From: UBA10649 sp965278965
Lineage (GTDB): Bacteria; Actinomycetota; Actinomycetes; S36-B12
Direction of reading: 5' to 3'
Length of the DNA stretch: 64,000 bases
Assembly (NCBI GenBank): GCA_965278965.1
Contig: OZ257127.1
Location: forward strand, 1,736,001-1,800,000
Shown: positions 53,011-61,474 of the stretch, one piece after another
How the letters are laid out: every line of letters starts with the position of its first letter
Numbering within the stretch: position 1 is the stretch's first letter
Program-made: the position numbers and the translations under genes
Notes under the pieces: model-generated
The model's database searches: none
Seen by the model: only the letters and a program-made list of their open reading frames with translations
Told to the model about the DNA's origin: nothing

Positions 53011-55031
53011 CAGAACTCCGTGATGCGGGTCGCCCCGAGCTCACGGATCGCGAGGTCGACGCCGCTGGCGGCGTCCAGGTTCGCGTCGTCGGGGCTCGGA
53101 AGGTCGGGCTCGGGCGGCGCCGCGACCTCTGCCGGGGGCGGCGCGGCAGCCATCCGGCGAGTCGCGGCGGGCTTGGCCGCGGGCGCCGGGGAGACCGGCG
53201 CGGGCGTCGACGGCGTCGTGGCCGGCGCGGCTGCGGTGGCACGGCCGGCGGTCGCCCGGGTGGGGTCGAGGACGACATCGATGCGCAGGTCGACGTGCAG
53301 GACGTCGTGCAGCGCCTGCCGCAGCTTCTCGTCGTGCCCGTTGTTGCGGACGAACTTCTCGGTACCGGCGTCGGCGAGGGCGACCGCGAGCACTCCGTTC
53401 GACAACGAGATCGGCGCGGACGCGCTCAGCGCGGTCCAGGCGGCCCGCGAGTAGGTCTTCACGGCGTCGAGCACGGCCGGCCACATCGCGGCGATCTGAC
53501 TCAACCCGGTCTCGGCGGAGTCGATGTCCCCGCTGGCCGGGGCCTCGGCCGCGGTCGCGTGCTCCGCCTGATCCGGCACGTCCGCGTCCGGCTCGGCGGC
53601 CGCAGGCGTCGGCGCCACCGGGCGCTCGTTCGCCGGAGGTTCGGTCGCCGGCGCGGAGGGCGGCGCGTCGTCCTCGGCCACGCTGGCGGACGCGTCGCTG
53701 GTGGACGGAGCGATGTCGGACAGTTTGCGTCCGGCGGCCTTCGGGCGGGCCGGCGCCTCGGGTGCGGACGGGGTAGACGCCGGGGTCGGCCCGGGCGTCG
53801 CCACCTCGATCACCGCCGGCTCGGTCGTGGCGCCGGCGGCCGGAGCCGCGGTCGCCGGTGCCGACGCGAGGGTGGCCAGGCGGCGCTCGAGCTGGTCGAG
53901 CCGTGCACGGTTCGCGGGCTCGTCGGCGTCGGCGGCCGGGAGGAGCAGCCGCGCGACCATCAGCTCCAGGTGCAGCCTCGGGGCGGTTGCGCCCTTGAGC
54001 TCGGTGAGGGTCTCGCTCGTCACGGCCGCTCCGCGTGTCAGCTCGGCCGGCCCGAACCGGCCGGCCTGGTCGACCTCGCGGGCGACCTGGTCCTCTGGGG
54101 CGTCGACGAGGCCGAGCTCGACGGCATGCGGCACGCTCGACAGCACGATGAGGTCGCGGAAACGCTCGAGCAGGTCGGTGACGAAGCGGCGGGGGTCGTG
54201 CCCGGCGTCGATGACCTTGTCGATGACGGTGAACAGGCCGGCGCCGTCGTGCGCGGCGAGCGCGTCGATGGCGTCGTCGAGAAGGGCGGCGTCGGTCAGG
54301 CCCAGCTGGGCGACGGTCTCGGCGTAGGTGACGCCCTCAGGGCCGCTGCCGGAGATGACCTGCCCGAGGATCGACTGGCTGTCGCGGACGCTGCCCGTTC
54401 CGGCGCGCGCGATCAGGGCGAGCGCCGCGGGTTCGGCCACGACGCCCTCGGCCTCGCAGTTGCGGGCGAGGATCTGCTGCAGGGTCTTCGCGGGAACCAG
54501 CCGGAACGTGTAGTTGTGCGTGCGCGACCGGATCGTCGGCAGCACCTTCTCGGCCTCGGTCGTGGCGAAGATGAACCGCACGTGCGGCGGTGGCTCCTCG
54601 ACGAGCTTCAGCAGGGCGTTGAAGCCCTGCGTGGTGACCATGTGGGCCTCGTCGATGATGTAGATCTTGTAGCGCGACGAGGCGGGCGCGAACATCGCCC
54701 GTTCGCGAAGGTCGCGGGTGTCGTCGACGCCTCCGTGGCTGGCCGCGTCGAGCTCGATGACGTCGAGCGACCCTGCGCCGTTGGGTGCCAGGTCCAGGCA
54801 GCTCTGGCACACCCCGCACGGCTCGGGCGTCGGGCCCTGCTCGCAGTTCAGCGAACGGGCGAGGATCCGGGCGGTCGAGGTCTTGCCGCAGCCACGCGGG
54901 CCGGAGAACAGGTAGGCGTGGTGGACGCGGTCGTTCTCGAGCGCCCGTCGCAGGGGCCCGGTGACGTGGTCCTGCCCGATGACCTCGTCCAGCCGAGCGG
55001 GACGGTAGGTGCGGTACAGGGCCATCGACAC
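53010..55031 (-). CDS. dnaX: DNA polymerase III subunit gamma/tau
   Basis: This 673-aa clamp-loader ATPase has Walker A GPRGCGKT (44-51), zinc module C63, C72, C75, C78, the DEAH box (127-130) and sensor-1 ATTEAEK. After the collar domain there is a long Ala/Pro/Thr-rich linker (about 395-505) and a tau-like domain around TALSASAPISLSNGVLAV. I see no obvious slippage heptamer. A GTG at 55031 and an ATG at 55025 are both possible starts. Confidence 0.95.
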   Translation of the reverse strand: MSMALYRTYRPARLDEVIGQDHVTGPLRRALENDRVHHAYLFSGPRGCGKTSTARILARSLNCEQGPTPEPCGVCQSCLDLAPNGAGSLDVIELDAASHGGVDDTRDLRERAMFAPASSRYKIYIIDEAHMVTTQGFNALLKLVEEPPPHVRFIFATTEAEKVLPTIRSRTHNYTFRLVPAKTLQQILARNCEAEGVVAEPAALALIARAGTGSVRDSQSILGQVISGSGPEGVTYAETVAQLGLTDAALLDDAIDALAAHDGAGLFTVIDKVIDAGHDPRRFVTDLLERFRDLIVLSSVPHAVELGLVDAPEDQVAREVDQAGRFGPAELTRGAAVTSETLTELKGATAPRLHLELMVARLLLPAADADEPANRARLDQLERRLATLASAPATAAPAAGATTEPAVIEVATPGPTPASTPSAPEAPARPKAAGRKLSDIAPSTSDASASVAEDDAPPSAPATEPPANERPVAPTPAAAEPDADVPDQAEHATAAEAPASGDIDSAETGLSQIAAMWPAVLDAVKTYSRAAWTALSASAPISLSNGVLAVALADAGTEKFVRNNGHDEKLRQALHDVLHVDLRIDVVLDPTRATAGRATAAAPATTPSTPAPVSPAPAAKPAATRRMAAAPPPAEVAAPPEPDLPSPDDANLDAASGVDLAIRELGATRITEF

Positions 55032-55086
55032 GTCGCCAGCCTACGGGGTGGCCACGACGTCGGACGGACGGCGGCGGAGCGCAAGG

Positions 55087-55175
55087 GACCCCCCGCGCAC
55101 CCGCCAGAGCGCGCTTATCCTTGCTGCCTTCCGGCCCTGGGGAGGTTCACGCGATGACGCCGCACGGGGGGTCGG
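55087..55175 (-). ncRNA. ffs: signal recognition particle RNA (small bacterial type)
   Basis: The minus strand contains the conserved SRP apical core CCTCCCCAGGGCCGGAAGGC followed by AGCAAGG, flanked by complementary ends GACCCCCC and GGGGGGTC. The position between dnaX and tRNA-Ser is classical for ffs. The ends are approximate, estimated from the pairing. Confidence 0.9.
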
Positions 55176-55211
55176 GGAACACTTTACGCACCGCCGTATA
55201 GCCTCCGTCCC

Positions 55212-55296
55212 GGAGGATTCGCCTAGTGGCCTAGGGCGCACGCTTGGAAAGCGTGTTGGGAGCAATCCCTCAGGGGTTCAAATCCCCTATCCTCCG
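55212..55296 (+). tRNA. tRNA-Ser (GGA)
   Basis: This is an 85-nt class II tRNA with acceptor GGAGGAT/ATCCTCC, anticodon loop TTGGAAA (anticodon GGA), a long variable arm (GTTGGGAGCAATCCCTC) and T loop GTTCAAATC. CCA is not encoded. Confidence 0.97.
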
Positions 55297-55318
55297 CGGC
55301 CCTCTTGCGAGGCGGATC

Positions 55319-55349
55319 GACGGGGTCTGGCGACACGCCAGACCCCGTC
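55319..55349 (+). terminator. hairpin after tRNA-Ser (GGA)
   Basis: This is a perfect 14-bp stem (GACGGGGTCTGGCG with its complement) with a three-base ACA loop, 22 bp past the tRNA. No T-run follows, as is common in actinomycetes. Confidence 0.8.
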
Positions 55350-55381
55350 ATCGCTTCCCGGGCTCGGGCCTCGTGCCCGGC

Positions 55382-55437
55382 CGACCTTGAGGTTCCACCG
55401 GGTGTTCACGCCTGGAACCGGTGAAACCTCAAGGTCG
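55382..55437. repeat. 56-bp palindromic element, CGACCTTGA family, copy 2
   Basis: The arms 55382-55401 (CGACCTTGAGGTTCCACCGG) and 55418-55437 differ at one pair; the loop is 16 bases. The loop reverse complement resembles the loop of copy 1, so the copies appear oppositely oriented. It ends 36 bp before the MFS gene. Confidence 0.9.
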
Positions 55438-55473
55438 CGCGGCCGACAGGCCTGAGGTGCCATAGTCGCGCCC

Positions 55474-56646
55474 GTGACCGCCCGGCCGACCCGCGCCCGC
55501 GTCGCGGGTTCGGTCGCGTACGTCAGCCAGGGGGTGTGCTTCGCGGCCCTGGTGACGAGGATCCCGACGATCCAGGACCGCTTCGGGCTCGACGAGGGCG
55601 CCCTCGCACTGCTGCTGGGCCTGGTGCCCATCGTGGCCGGTGTCGGCAGCGTGCTGACCGGCTCGGCCGTCGCTCGCTTCGGCTCGGCGGCAACGTTGCG
55701 CATCGTCGGACCTGCGACGCCGATCGCCCTCACGGCTGTCGGCCTCAGCGCCACGGCCGGCTCGATGCCGCTCCTCATCGCCTCGCTGGTCCTCGTCGGC
55801 CTCGCGCTCGGGTCGGTGGACGCGGCGATGAACGCCCACGCGGCCCGGGTCGAGGCGGCCTACGCCCGCAGCATCATGGCGTCGTTCTTCGCCGTCTTCA
55901 GCCTCGCCGGCATCGTCGGGGCCGGGCTGGCGGCGCTGGCCGCGGGGACGAGCCTGCCGCTCTGGGCGTTCTTCCTCGTCCTCACCGCCGTCCTGGTCCC
56001 GGCGCACCTCGTGGCCGGACCGTCACTTCTGCGCGGACGCCCCACCCCGGTCGCGACGACCGAGTCGACTCGCGGCACGGTCCACGTGCCGTGGCGCCCG
56101 ATCATCGTCATCGGCATCGCTCTGGCCTGCGTCTACATCGCCGACTCGGCCGCCTCCAACTGGAGCGCGGTCTACCTGACGGACGCGCTCAGCTCGAGCG
56201 AGACCGTCGCGGCGCTCGCCTATGCGGTCTACGCGCTGACGACGCTGGCGGCCCGGGTGTTTGTCGACCGCGGTGCCATGTCCAGTGGGCCCGTCCTGCT
56301 GGTGCGCCTTGGTGGGCTGGTCGCCGCGGGGGCGGCGGTGCTCATCGCCGTCGCGCCGGACGCGACCTGGGCGCTGGTGGCCTTCGGGGTCCTGGGCCTC
56401 GGTGCGGCCCCGATCATCCCGCTGGCGTTCACCGCCGCCGCGCAGCACGACCCGTCCGGCTCGGGAGTCGCGATCGCCCGCGTGAACGTCTTCAACTACG
56501 TGGGCTTCGTCGTCGGCGCCCCGCTCATCGGGCTCGTGGCGGATGCGACGTCGCTGCGGTGGGCGTTCGCGGTCCTCGTGCCCGTTCTCGCCGTCGTCGT
56601 GCTCCTCGCCCCCGCCTTCCGGGTCAGCACCTACGCCCGAGGCTGA
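55474..56646 (+). CDS. MFS transporter
   Basis: This 390-aa membrane protein has about twelve hydrophobic segments in two six-helix halves, resembling the YbjJ/fucose-permease-like MFS group (VSQGVCFAALVTRIPTIQDR opening; ALGSVDAAMNAHA at helix 4). The substrate is unknown; sugar or drug export is possible. The GTG at 55474 is the chosen start. The gene lies between two tRNA-Ser genes, 38 bp before the second. Confidence 0.85.
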   Translation: MTARPTRARVAGSVAYVSQGVCFAALVTRIPTIQDRFGLDEGALALLLGLVPIVAGVGSVLTGSAVARFGSAATLRIVGPATPIALTAVGLSATAGSMPLLIASLVLVGLALGSVDAAMNAHAARVEAAYARSIMASFFAVFSLAGIVGAGLAALAAGTSLPLWAFFLVLTAVLVPAHLVAGPSLLRGRPTPVATTESTRGTVHVPWRPIIVIGIALACVYIADSAASNWSAVYLTDALSSSETVAALAYAVYALTTLAARVFVDRGAMSSGPVLLVRLGGLVAAGAAVLIAVAPDATWALVAFGVLGLGAAPIIPLAFTAAAQHDPSGSGVAIARVNVFNYVGFVVGAPLIGLVADATSLRWAFAVLVPVLAVVVLLAPAFRVSTYARG

Positions 56647-56684
56647 GGCGTTCGCCCCCGATCCAGGCCTGTACCCTTCTCGGC

Positions 56685-56771
56685 GGTGGCGTGTCCGAGC
56701 GGCCAAAGGAGCACGCCTCGAAAGCGTGTGTGGGGGCAACCTCACCGTGGGTTCAAATCCCACCGCCACCG
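56685..56771 (+). tRNA. tRNA-Ser (CGA)
   Basis: This is an 87-nt class II tRNA with acceptor GGTGGCG/CGCCACC, anticodon loop CTCGAAA (anticodon CGA), a long variable arm and T loop GTTCAAATC. The next bases, 56772-56774, read CCA. Sequence character changes downstream, so this is a plausible island boundary. Confidence 0.97.
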
Positions 56772-56809
56772 CCAGGGGTCCTTACGAAAGTGAGGGCCTG
56801 AGGGTTACG

Positions 56810-56855
56810 AAACCCCCTGAGGGGAGCTTGCGGGCTCCACTTCAGGGGGTTTTTC
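56810..56855 (+). terminator. rho-independent terminator after tRNA-Ser (CGA)
   Basis: AAACCCCCTGA pairs with TTCAGGGGGTTT, with an inner GGAGC/GCTCC stem and a TTTTT tail. It is the clearest intrinsic terminator in the window. The sequence from here to 57010 holds no other feature I can support. Confidence 0.9.
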
Positions 56856-57010
56856 CGTGTGGGTGGCCGCGGCGTACGGCCGGTTTTGGGCTCGGTCGCC
56901 GGATGGGACGTCGGTCGGGCGTGAGCGGCGGGACGACGCCTGGGACCTGTGGCCCGCTGACCGGTGGGTCGCGGGCTGACCTGAGCACGCTTTCCCGGAC
57001 GGTTGTCGCC

Positions 57011-57346
57011 ATGACTGAAGAGAACACACCCGACCGCACCCTGCCCGACGGAGACCCGAACGACCTCGACCTCCTGCTCGAGCGCATGGTCGAACACATC
57101 GTCAAGGAAGCCGAGTGGGAGCACTACTGCTTCCTCCGAAACGACCAACGCGCATCGTGGACCGGACACCGACTGGAGTACAACGAGGACGACGACGACG
57201 AGGGGAAGAGCGACCGAGACGAATCTGATTCGTGCGTGGAGATGGAAGCGTGCAACGCCGCGTGGAGGCAACTGGAATGGGTCGAGCGTCTCCAGATCGC
57301 CTACCTCCCCGCCGGCGGCTACTTCCCCGCACGCCTGCTGCGGTAG
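57011..57346 (+). CDS. acidic hypothetical protein
   Basis: This 111-aa protein has no motif I recognise. It has a helical segment LLLERMVEHIVKEAEWEHYC, a highly acidic stretch (about 58-73, rich in Asp/Glu with EDDDDEGKSDRDESD), and an aromatic C-terminus ending YLPAGGYFPARLLR. The ATG at 57011 is the first sensible start; upstream reading runs into the terminator. Codon use is mixed. It could be a small accessory or anti-defence-type protein, but nothing shows this. Confidence 0.5.
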   Translation: MTEENTPDRTLPDGDPNDLDLLLERMVEHIVKEAEWEHYCFLRNDQRASWTGHRLEYNEDDDDEGKSDRDESDSCVEMEACNAAWRQLEWVERLQIAYLPAGGYFPARLLR

Positions 57347-57588
57347 GGCCCGGAGACTGGCGACGCCGGATCGACGATGCCGACCACACCGCGCAGTTCC
57401 CGGCCAACAAATCGTTCGCGGGAATGATGCGTAGTGGTGCCAGACGGCACCTCGGCGCGCGCAGGAAGCGAAGCTGGCCCGCGGGGACTGAGCCAACAGG
57501 GGTCACACTTAGGTCCACCCACCAATGGGGCAGCACGATTACAACCGGCCTTCCGACGCATGTCAGCCGACCGTGTGACACTGCGAGG

Positions 57589-58597
57589 GTGACCTTGTGG
57601 CAGCAGTTCGATGGCGGCTTGCCCCGCCGGGACAGCTTCGGGCACCAGATCCTGTCCGTGTCCCTCCCATCGGACGACCGCGGCTACGTGGGTCGGAAGT
57701 GTCCATCCTGCGCCCGGATGTTCCGCATACACGAGACCGACTACGACGCGCTGCCGGGACGGCGCGCCGCTGACGTGCCCCTACTGCGGCCACGAGGACG
57801 ACCTCGACGAGTACCTCACCCCCCAGCAGTGGGCACGGGTGGAGCAAGCCGCGTTCAATGCCGCCGCCAGCCAGCTAAGCGACCAACTGCGCAGGTCGCT
57901 CCCGCACCCGACGCGACACGCGCCCGGGCTGTCGGTCACCTTCGACGTCCCGCACTTCCGGCCAGACCCGCTGCCGGGGATTCGCGAGGAGCAGCTGATT
58001 CGGGAACGAGAGTGCCCTGCCTGCAAGGCGCGCTACGCGGTCTTCCACGAGCACCGGTTCTGCCCGGTTAGCGGCGCCCTGTCGGCCTCGGACATCGCGG
58101 CCGACGCCCTCGCGGCGCAGGCCGCCAAGCTCGACGTCGTCGCAGCGCTACCGGGCGAACAGCGCGCCGGTCTACGCGAGCAGGGCGTTCTCGAGTCCCT
58201 GTACGTCGACACCCTCACCCAGGCGGTCTCCACCGTCGAGCACCTCGCATCGGCCACCTTCCGTGCGCGGGTACCTGACGCCGCGACGGCCCTGAAGGGG
58301 AAGGGCCAGTCGCCGTTCCAACGCCTGGACACCCTTGCCGATCTCTTCGCTGATCACTTGAGCATCGACATTCGGTCGGCAGCCGGAATCGACTGGCCGG
58401 AGGCGTCGAGGCTGTGGGCCATTCGCCACGTCCACGTGCATGCCGGCGGGCTGGTCGACGCCCGCTTCCTCCAACGAGTCCCCGACTCGCGGCTGAAGAT
58501 CGGCCAGCGCGTGGTCGTCTCCGAGACTGACGCGCGCAACGCGCTGAGCCAGGCGGGTTCGCTGCGGCACGGGATAGACGGGACTTCCAGCGTCTAG
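57589..58597 (+). pseudogene. zinc-ribbon protein gene with a single-base frameshift
   Basis: The 5' part reads VTLWQQFDGGLPRRDSFGHQ through KCPSCARMFRIHETDYDALP. The 3' part in the next frame reads DGAPLTCPYCGHEDDLDEYL to the stop at 58597. Joined, these restore a CPSC...CPYC zinc ribbon. Removing one G from the GGG run near 57754-57756 restores one frame of about 335 aa. A second cysteine pair (ECPACKA...FCPVSG) follows, then a helical region with RHVHVHAGG. Function unknown. It is either a real mutation or a sequencing error; translation from GTG at 57589 is uncertain. Confidence 0.75.
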
Positions 58598-59300
58598 GAC
58601 TGCGCGGAACGCACGGCGCGTAGCGACAACTGACTACGTGAGTACCGACTGGACCATCCTCCGGGTGCTGGCGCTGGAGGGCCGACCTGCCCGTCGTGAA
58701 GCGACCATCCCGGAACAGTGGCCACAGTGCTGTGTCGACAATGACCGTGACGGCTCTTCCGGACCGATGCCGGACCGGGAAGATGGTGATCTAGCAGCCG
58801 CCTTCCGTGCCGCGCTTCTGTCCGGGAAGCCACTCGATGCTGATGCCGCCGGACCGGCGGTTGGTTGCTGCGTCCACTGGGCCGGAACGCCCAGCGGCAG
58901 GCGGCACAGGTGGTCGCAGACCAACCGTCTGAACCGGATGACCGCCGCTCCAATGCGGTGCGTTACCCGGCGTTCCGGCTCATGGGTGCCGGGCGCCGGA
59001 GGAGACTTGGTAGTCCTGCTTGCTTGACCTTGAGGTTCCGATGGCTACTGGTGCGAACGCCTGCTTCTGGAGCGGTGCTGAGTTGCCTGCGATCTACAAG
59101 CCCGCGCTGCTGAAACGCTACGTGCCGGAGTTTGTGATGAAGACCGGCTAAACAGCGGCGGGGCGCACGGCAGACTGTCGCCGGGGCTGTCATACCCCGC
59201 CCCCCGCTTGAGGAAGAGCCTCTCGACCACGGGAGGTGTCCGGACACGCGCGTGGAGGTGCGCTCCTGCGGGCAGTTTGGTCGCCGTTGCAGACTGCAGA
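58598..59300. other. unassigned accessory sequence
   Basis: This 700-bp region has several overlapping short open frames on both strands, none with a recognisable motif. A 129-codon frame (58638-59027) and a 36-codon frame (59041-59151, ending LKRYVPEFVMKTG) are the most coding-like. GACCTTGAGGTTCC at 59026-59039 matches one arm of the 56-bp palindrome family, so a truncated repeat copy lies here. It may be decayed mobile or gene remnants. Confidence 0.4.
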
Positions 59301-59582
59301 CTAGACGAGCCGTTCAGCCGTTGTGCTGGAGATGAAGTCGTAGTCCCGCTCCTCTCCCGGGGTCATCGCTATCAGGTCGATCGGAGGATCTTCATCGGCC
59401 CACCAATTTGCGCGCTTAACCCTGGCGACATCCTCATAGTCCGTGTACACGAGCAGTACGTCGATGTCCCTCGGCTTGTCGCTCCAAAGCGCCGATCCGA
59501 AGAGCCACACCTGTAAGTTGGTTCTACTTCCCGCGAGTTCGCACAACCAGGCGAGATGAGGCCAGCGGACTAGGCGTCCCAT
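59301..59582 (-). CDS. minimal nucleotidyltransferase
   Basis: This 93-aa pol-beta-type nucleotidyltransferase domain has the GS motif FGSALWSDKPRDIDVLLVY (G29-S30, D39, D41), with a likely third carboxylate D69 in PPIDLIAM. Such minimal domains act as MNT antitoxin-type AMPylators or nucleotide-transfer enzymes in toxin-antitoxin and defence loci. No HEPN partner with RX4-6H is adjacent. The gene overlaps the preceding one by 13 bp and ends the operon. GC is lower than in core regions. Confidence 0.75.
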   Translation of the reverse strand: MGRLVRWPHLAWLCELAGSRTNLQVWLFGSALWSDKPRDIDVLLVYTDYEDVARVKRANWWADEDPPIDLIAMTPGEERDYDFISSTTAERLV

Positions 59583-60247
59583 GGATCGCCAAGCGATTTG
59601 AGGAAGTCGCTGAAGGTGAGGATGGTCGTTCCTGCGTTCGCGACAGCGTCTAAGGTGGCGGCCGAAAAGCCGCGACAGTTGGGGTTCGTCGTCACGATGG
59701 CATCGAGAGTGACGCTGTCCTGCTTCTTGAGAAGCTCATAGGCATGATCAGAGGTGAGTTCGTAGGGTTCGATCATCGCCACCGTGAGATCACGCAGCCC
59801 CCCGGTTCGGTGAATCTCGTACGTGGTCTCCCCCAAGCGTCGATAGCCAGCCACCGCTGCACTCACATCTAGGCGGCTGCGGACGTAGGCGTCTTCGCGC
59901 CCACGAAATTGTGAGACGTTGTCGAGCGACAGTGCTGACCGGAGGCTATTGACGCCCCCGATTGGGACGCCAATCTCATCCGCGCGAGCGTAAGTCTCAG
60001 CTGCGATGGCGCGCTTGACGACGACGACGAAATGTAGGTCGGGCACCTCGGAGATAGCTGCATCTAGATCTTCAGGGGCAAATGGCTCGCTGTCACTCGT
60101 ATCGGCGCAATACACAGCGACATCGGCCTTGGCCTGACGCGCGACGCGCAACTCGTGCTGGCCAACGACCGCAACAGTTACGGCAGACCTGGAACCGAAA
60201 TCGTCGTCCTCGCCGAGAACCTTCGCTACCCAACCCTGGAGACTCAT
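59570..60247 (-). CDS. uncharacterised protein of HNH-NTase operon
   Basis: This 225-aa protein is not assigned to a family. The N-terminal part (about 20-80) alternates strands and helices (VAVVGQHELRVARQAKADVA, DLHFVVVVKRAIAAETYARA). The C-terminal part contains LDAIVTTNPNCRGFSAATLD and TILTFSDFLKSLGDPW, suggesting a two-lobed alpha/beta fold. No Walker motif or clear nuclease motif is visible. Four-base overlap with the HNH gene and 13-bp overlap with the nucleotidyltransferase gene show it is part of a tight operon. Confidence 0.6.
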   Translation of the reverse strand: MSLQGWVAKVLGEDDDFGSRSAVTVAVVGQHELRVARQAKADVAVYCADTSDSEPFAPEDLDAAISEVPDLHFVVVVKRAIAAETYARADEIGVPIGGVNSLRSALSLDNVSQFRGREDAYVRSRLDVSAAVAGYRRLGETTYEIHRTGGLRDLTVAMIEPYELTSDHAYELLKKQDSVTLDAIVTTNPNCRGFSAATLDAVANAGTTILTFSDFLKSLGDPWDA

Positions 60248-60957
60248 TCGCTGTCCTTGAGGATGTCGTTCATCTCGACCGGGTAGGTCAGTGTGCCAGC
60301 CGAGAAGTCGTCCAAGACATGACGCGCAGCGAACTCGCTCTGGTGAATCTCGAACAGGTCCGCAGTCTTGCGTTCGGACGCAGTTAGCAAGGAGCGGTTG
60401 GAGCTTAGACCACGGGAGATGGCCGCGTTGTTCGGAACAATCTTGCGGACCGCGTGGTGGCGCCAGCGTTGGGCACGGTCGTCGGAGAAGGAGTGGTCAG
60501 GGCCGTACAACCTGAAGATGGTGTCGTTTTCCTCAAGCATCGGCTCGATGTGGTTCCTGGCGGCCACCCGAGAGCGAAACTCGGGTGTCCCAAACATGAT
60601 CTTCAGCTTTTCTTGGTGGCGGGTCTTCCACTCCCTCATCATCTCGATTCGATACGAGCTTGGGTCCTTATCGACCTTCGTGTGGCAGTTGGCGCAAAGC
60701 ACGGCGATGTTTGCGTGGTTGGCGCGATCCTCTTCTGACATATCCCTCTTCGGCGCATCACGTGCACCACCGGTTGTCGCAGCGATTATGTGTGCCATCT
60801 CAGCGAAATCGATGCTGCCACCGTCGGGGAAGAGGAACTCGGCGCATTCAGGGTTCTGGCAGTAGCCCCCACACTCTGACCAGAGCCGGCGTTTGGTGCT
60901 CGTCGTTAGATTGAGTCGTTCGCACCTGTCCGGGTCGGCCTCAACCTTCTTAGCCAC
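60244..60957 (-). CDS. HNH-family endonuclease
   Basis: This 237-aa protein has an N-terminal HNH/treble-clef nuclease: CGGYCQNPEC (C33, C38), the catalytic-type AHI (H56), N83 and CANCH (C88, C91, H92). The C-terminal half (about 125-237) is helical with no known motif and may sense or bind a partner. It starts at GTG and heads the three-gene operon. HNH proteins of this layout occur in restriction and other phage-defence loci. GC is below that of the core genes, consistent with transfer. Confidence 0.82.
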   Translation of the reverse strand: MAKKVEADPDRCERLNLTTSTKRRLWSECGGYCQNPECAEFLFPDGGSIDFAEMAHIIAATTGGARDAPKRDMSEEDRANHANIAVLCANCHTKVDKDPSSYRIEMMREWKTRHQEKLKIMFGTPEFRSRVAARNHIEPMLEENDTIFRLYGPDHSFSDDRAQRWRHHAVRKIVPNNAAISRGLSSNRSLLTASERKTADLFEIHQSEFAARHVLDDFSAGTLTYPVEMNDILKDSE

Positions 60958-61474
60958 GCGCTGATCATGGCGAACATATAGCTTCGTAGGAAGTTGCGAT
61001 CAGCCACTGCCGAGATCGACCTCTCGTCCAGTGCCGGGCAGTGCAGGATCTTCTCCAGGGCTGGTAGGCCAGGGCGCCGCTCGCGCGAAGCGGATCGGTC
61101 GCGCCGGCGGGCACTCCAAGTTCTTGTGTCCAGTCCGTCGGCAACCACGGTATTCGAGGTGTGCCCGAGCCGTCGTCAGCGCACGGCGTCTGGTGAGGGG
61201 CCGGTGCATGGGTGTGGATTTCGGTGGCCATGGGTGCAAACCCGCAACCGCTTCACAAGAAGGAACCGCTGGCCCGCGGTTTGTCCAATCAACGAACACC
61301 CCGTCCGATCGGTCGCAGATGGTGCTGCCTCAGCGGGCCTGCCAACTCACCCGACAGCAATCCCGTACTGACTCGATGCCGTGCCCACCATCGAAAGGAC
61401 TACGGCTCTGGACCCGAACGCCGGGTTCATCCCCGGGGTCAATTGGACGATCGCGCTGGCGCGAGGGGACCGTA
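60958..61474. other. unassigned gap between HNH operon and jetD
   Basis: This 517-bp region has no supported gene. A minus-strand fragment around 60906-61080 encodes a plausible peptide (LPALEKILHCPALDE, SAVADRNFLRSYMFAM), which may be the tail of a broken gene. The rest is open in several frames by chance. It should contain the HNH operon promoter and the end of the jet operon. Confidence 0.4.

Noticed and set aside
55087..55175. tmRNA or riboswitch
   Set aside because: The GGAAGG-AGCA apical core and the dnaX/tRNA-Ser context identify SRP RNA.
56685..56774. att duplication of the tRNA-Ser end
   Set aside because: I could not find a second copy of the tRNA 3' end before 64000.
58638..59027. 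129-codon open frame in the accessory gap
   Set aside because: No recognisable motif, competing frames on both strands and no Shine-Dalgarno; kept only as unassigned sequence.
59301..59582. MNT/HEPN toxin-antitoxin pair
   Set aside because: The nucleotidyltransferase lacks a neighbouring HEPN protein with an RX4-6H motif; its partners are an HNH protein and an unknown protein.
61000..61470. Overlapping small frames upstream of jetD
   Set aside because: Composition and overlap look like chance frames; only a short minus-strand peptide seemed protein-like.
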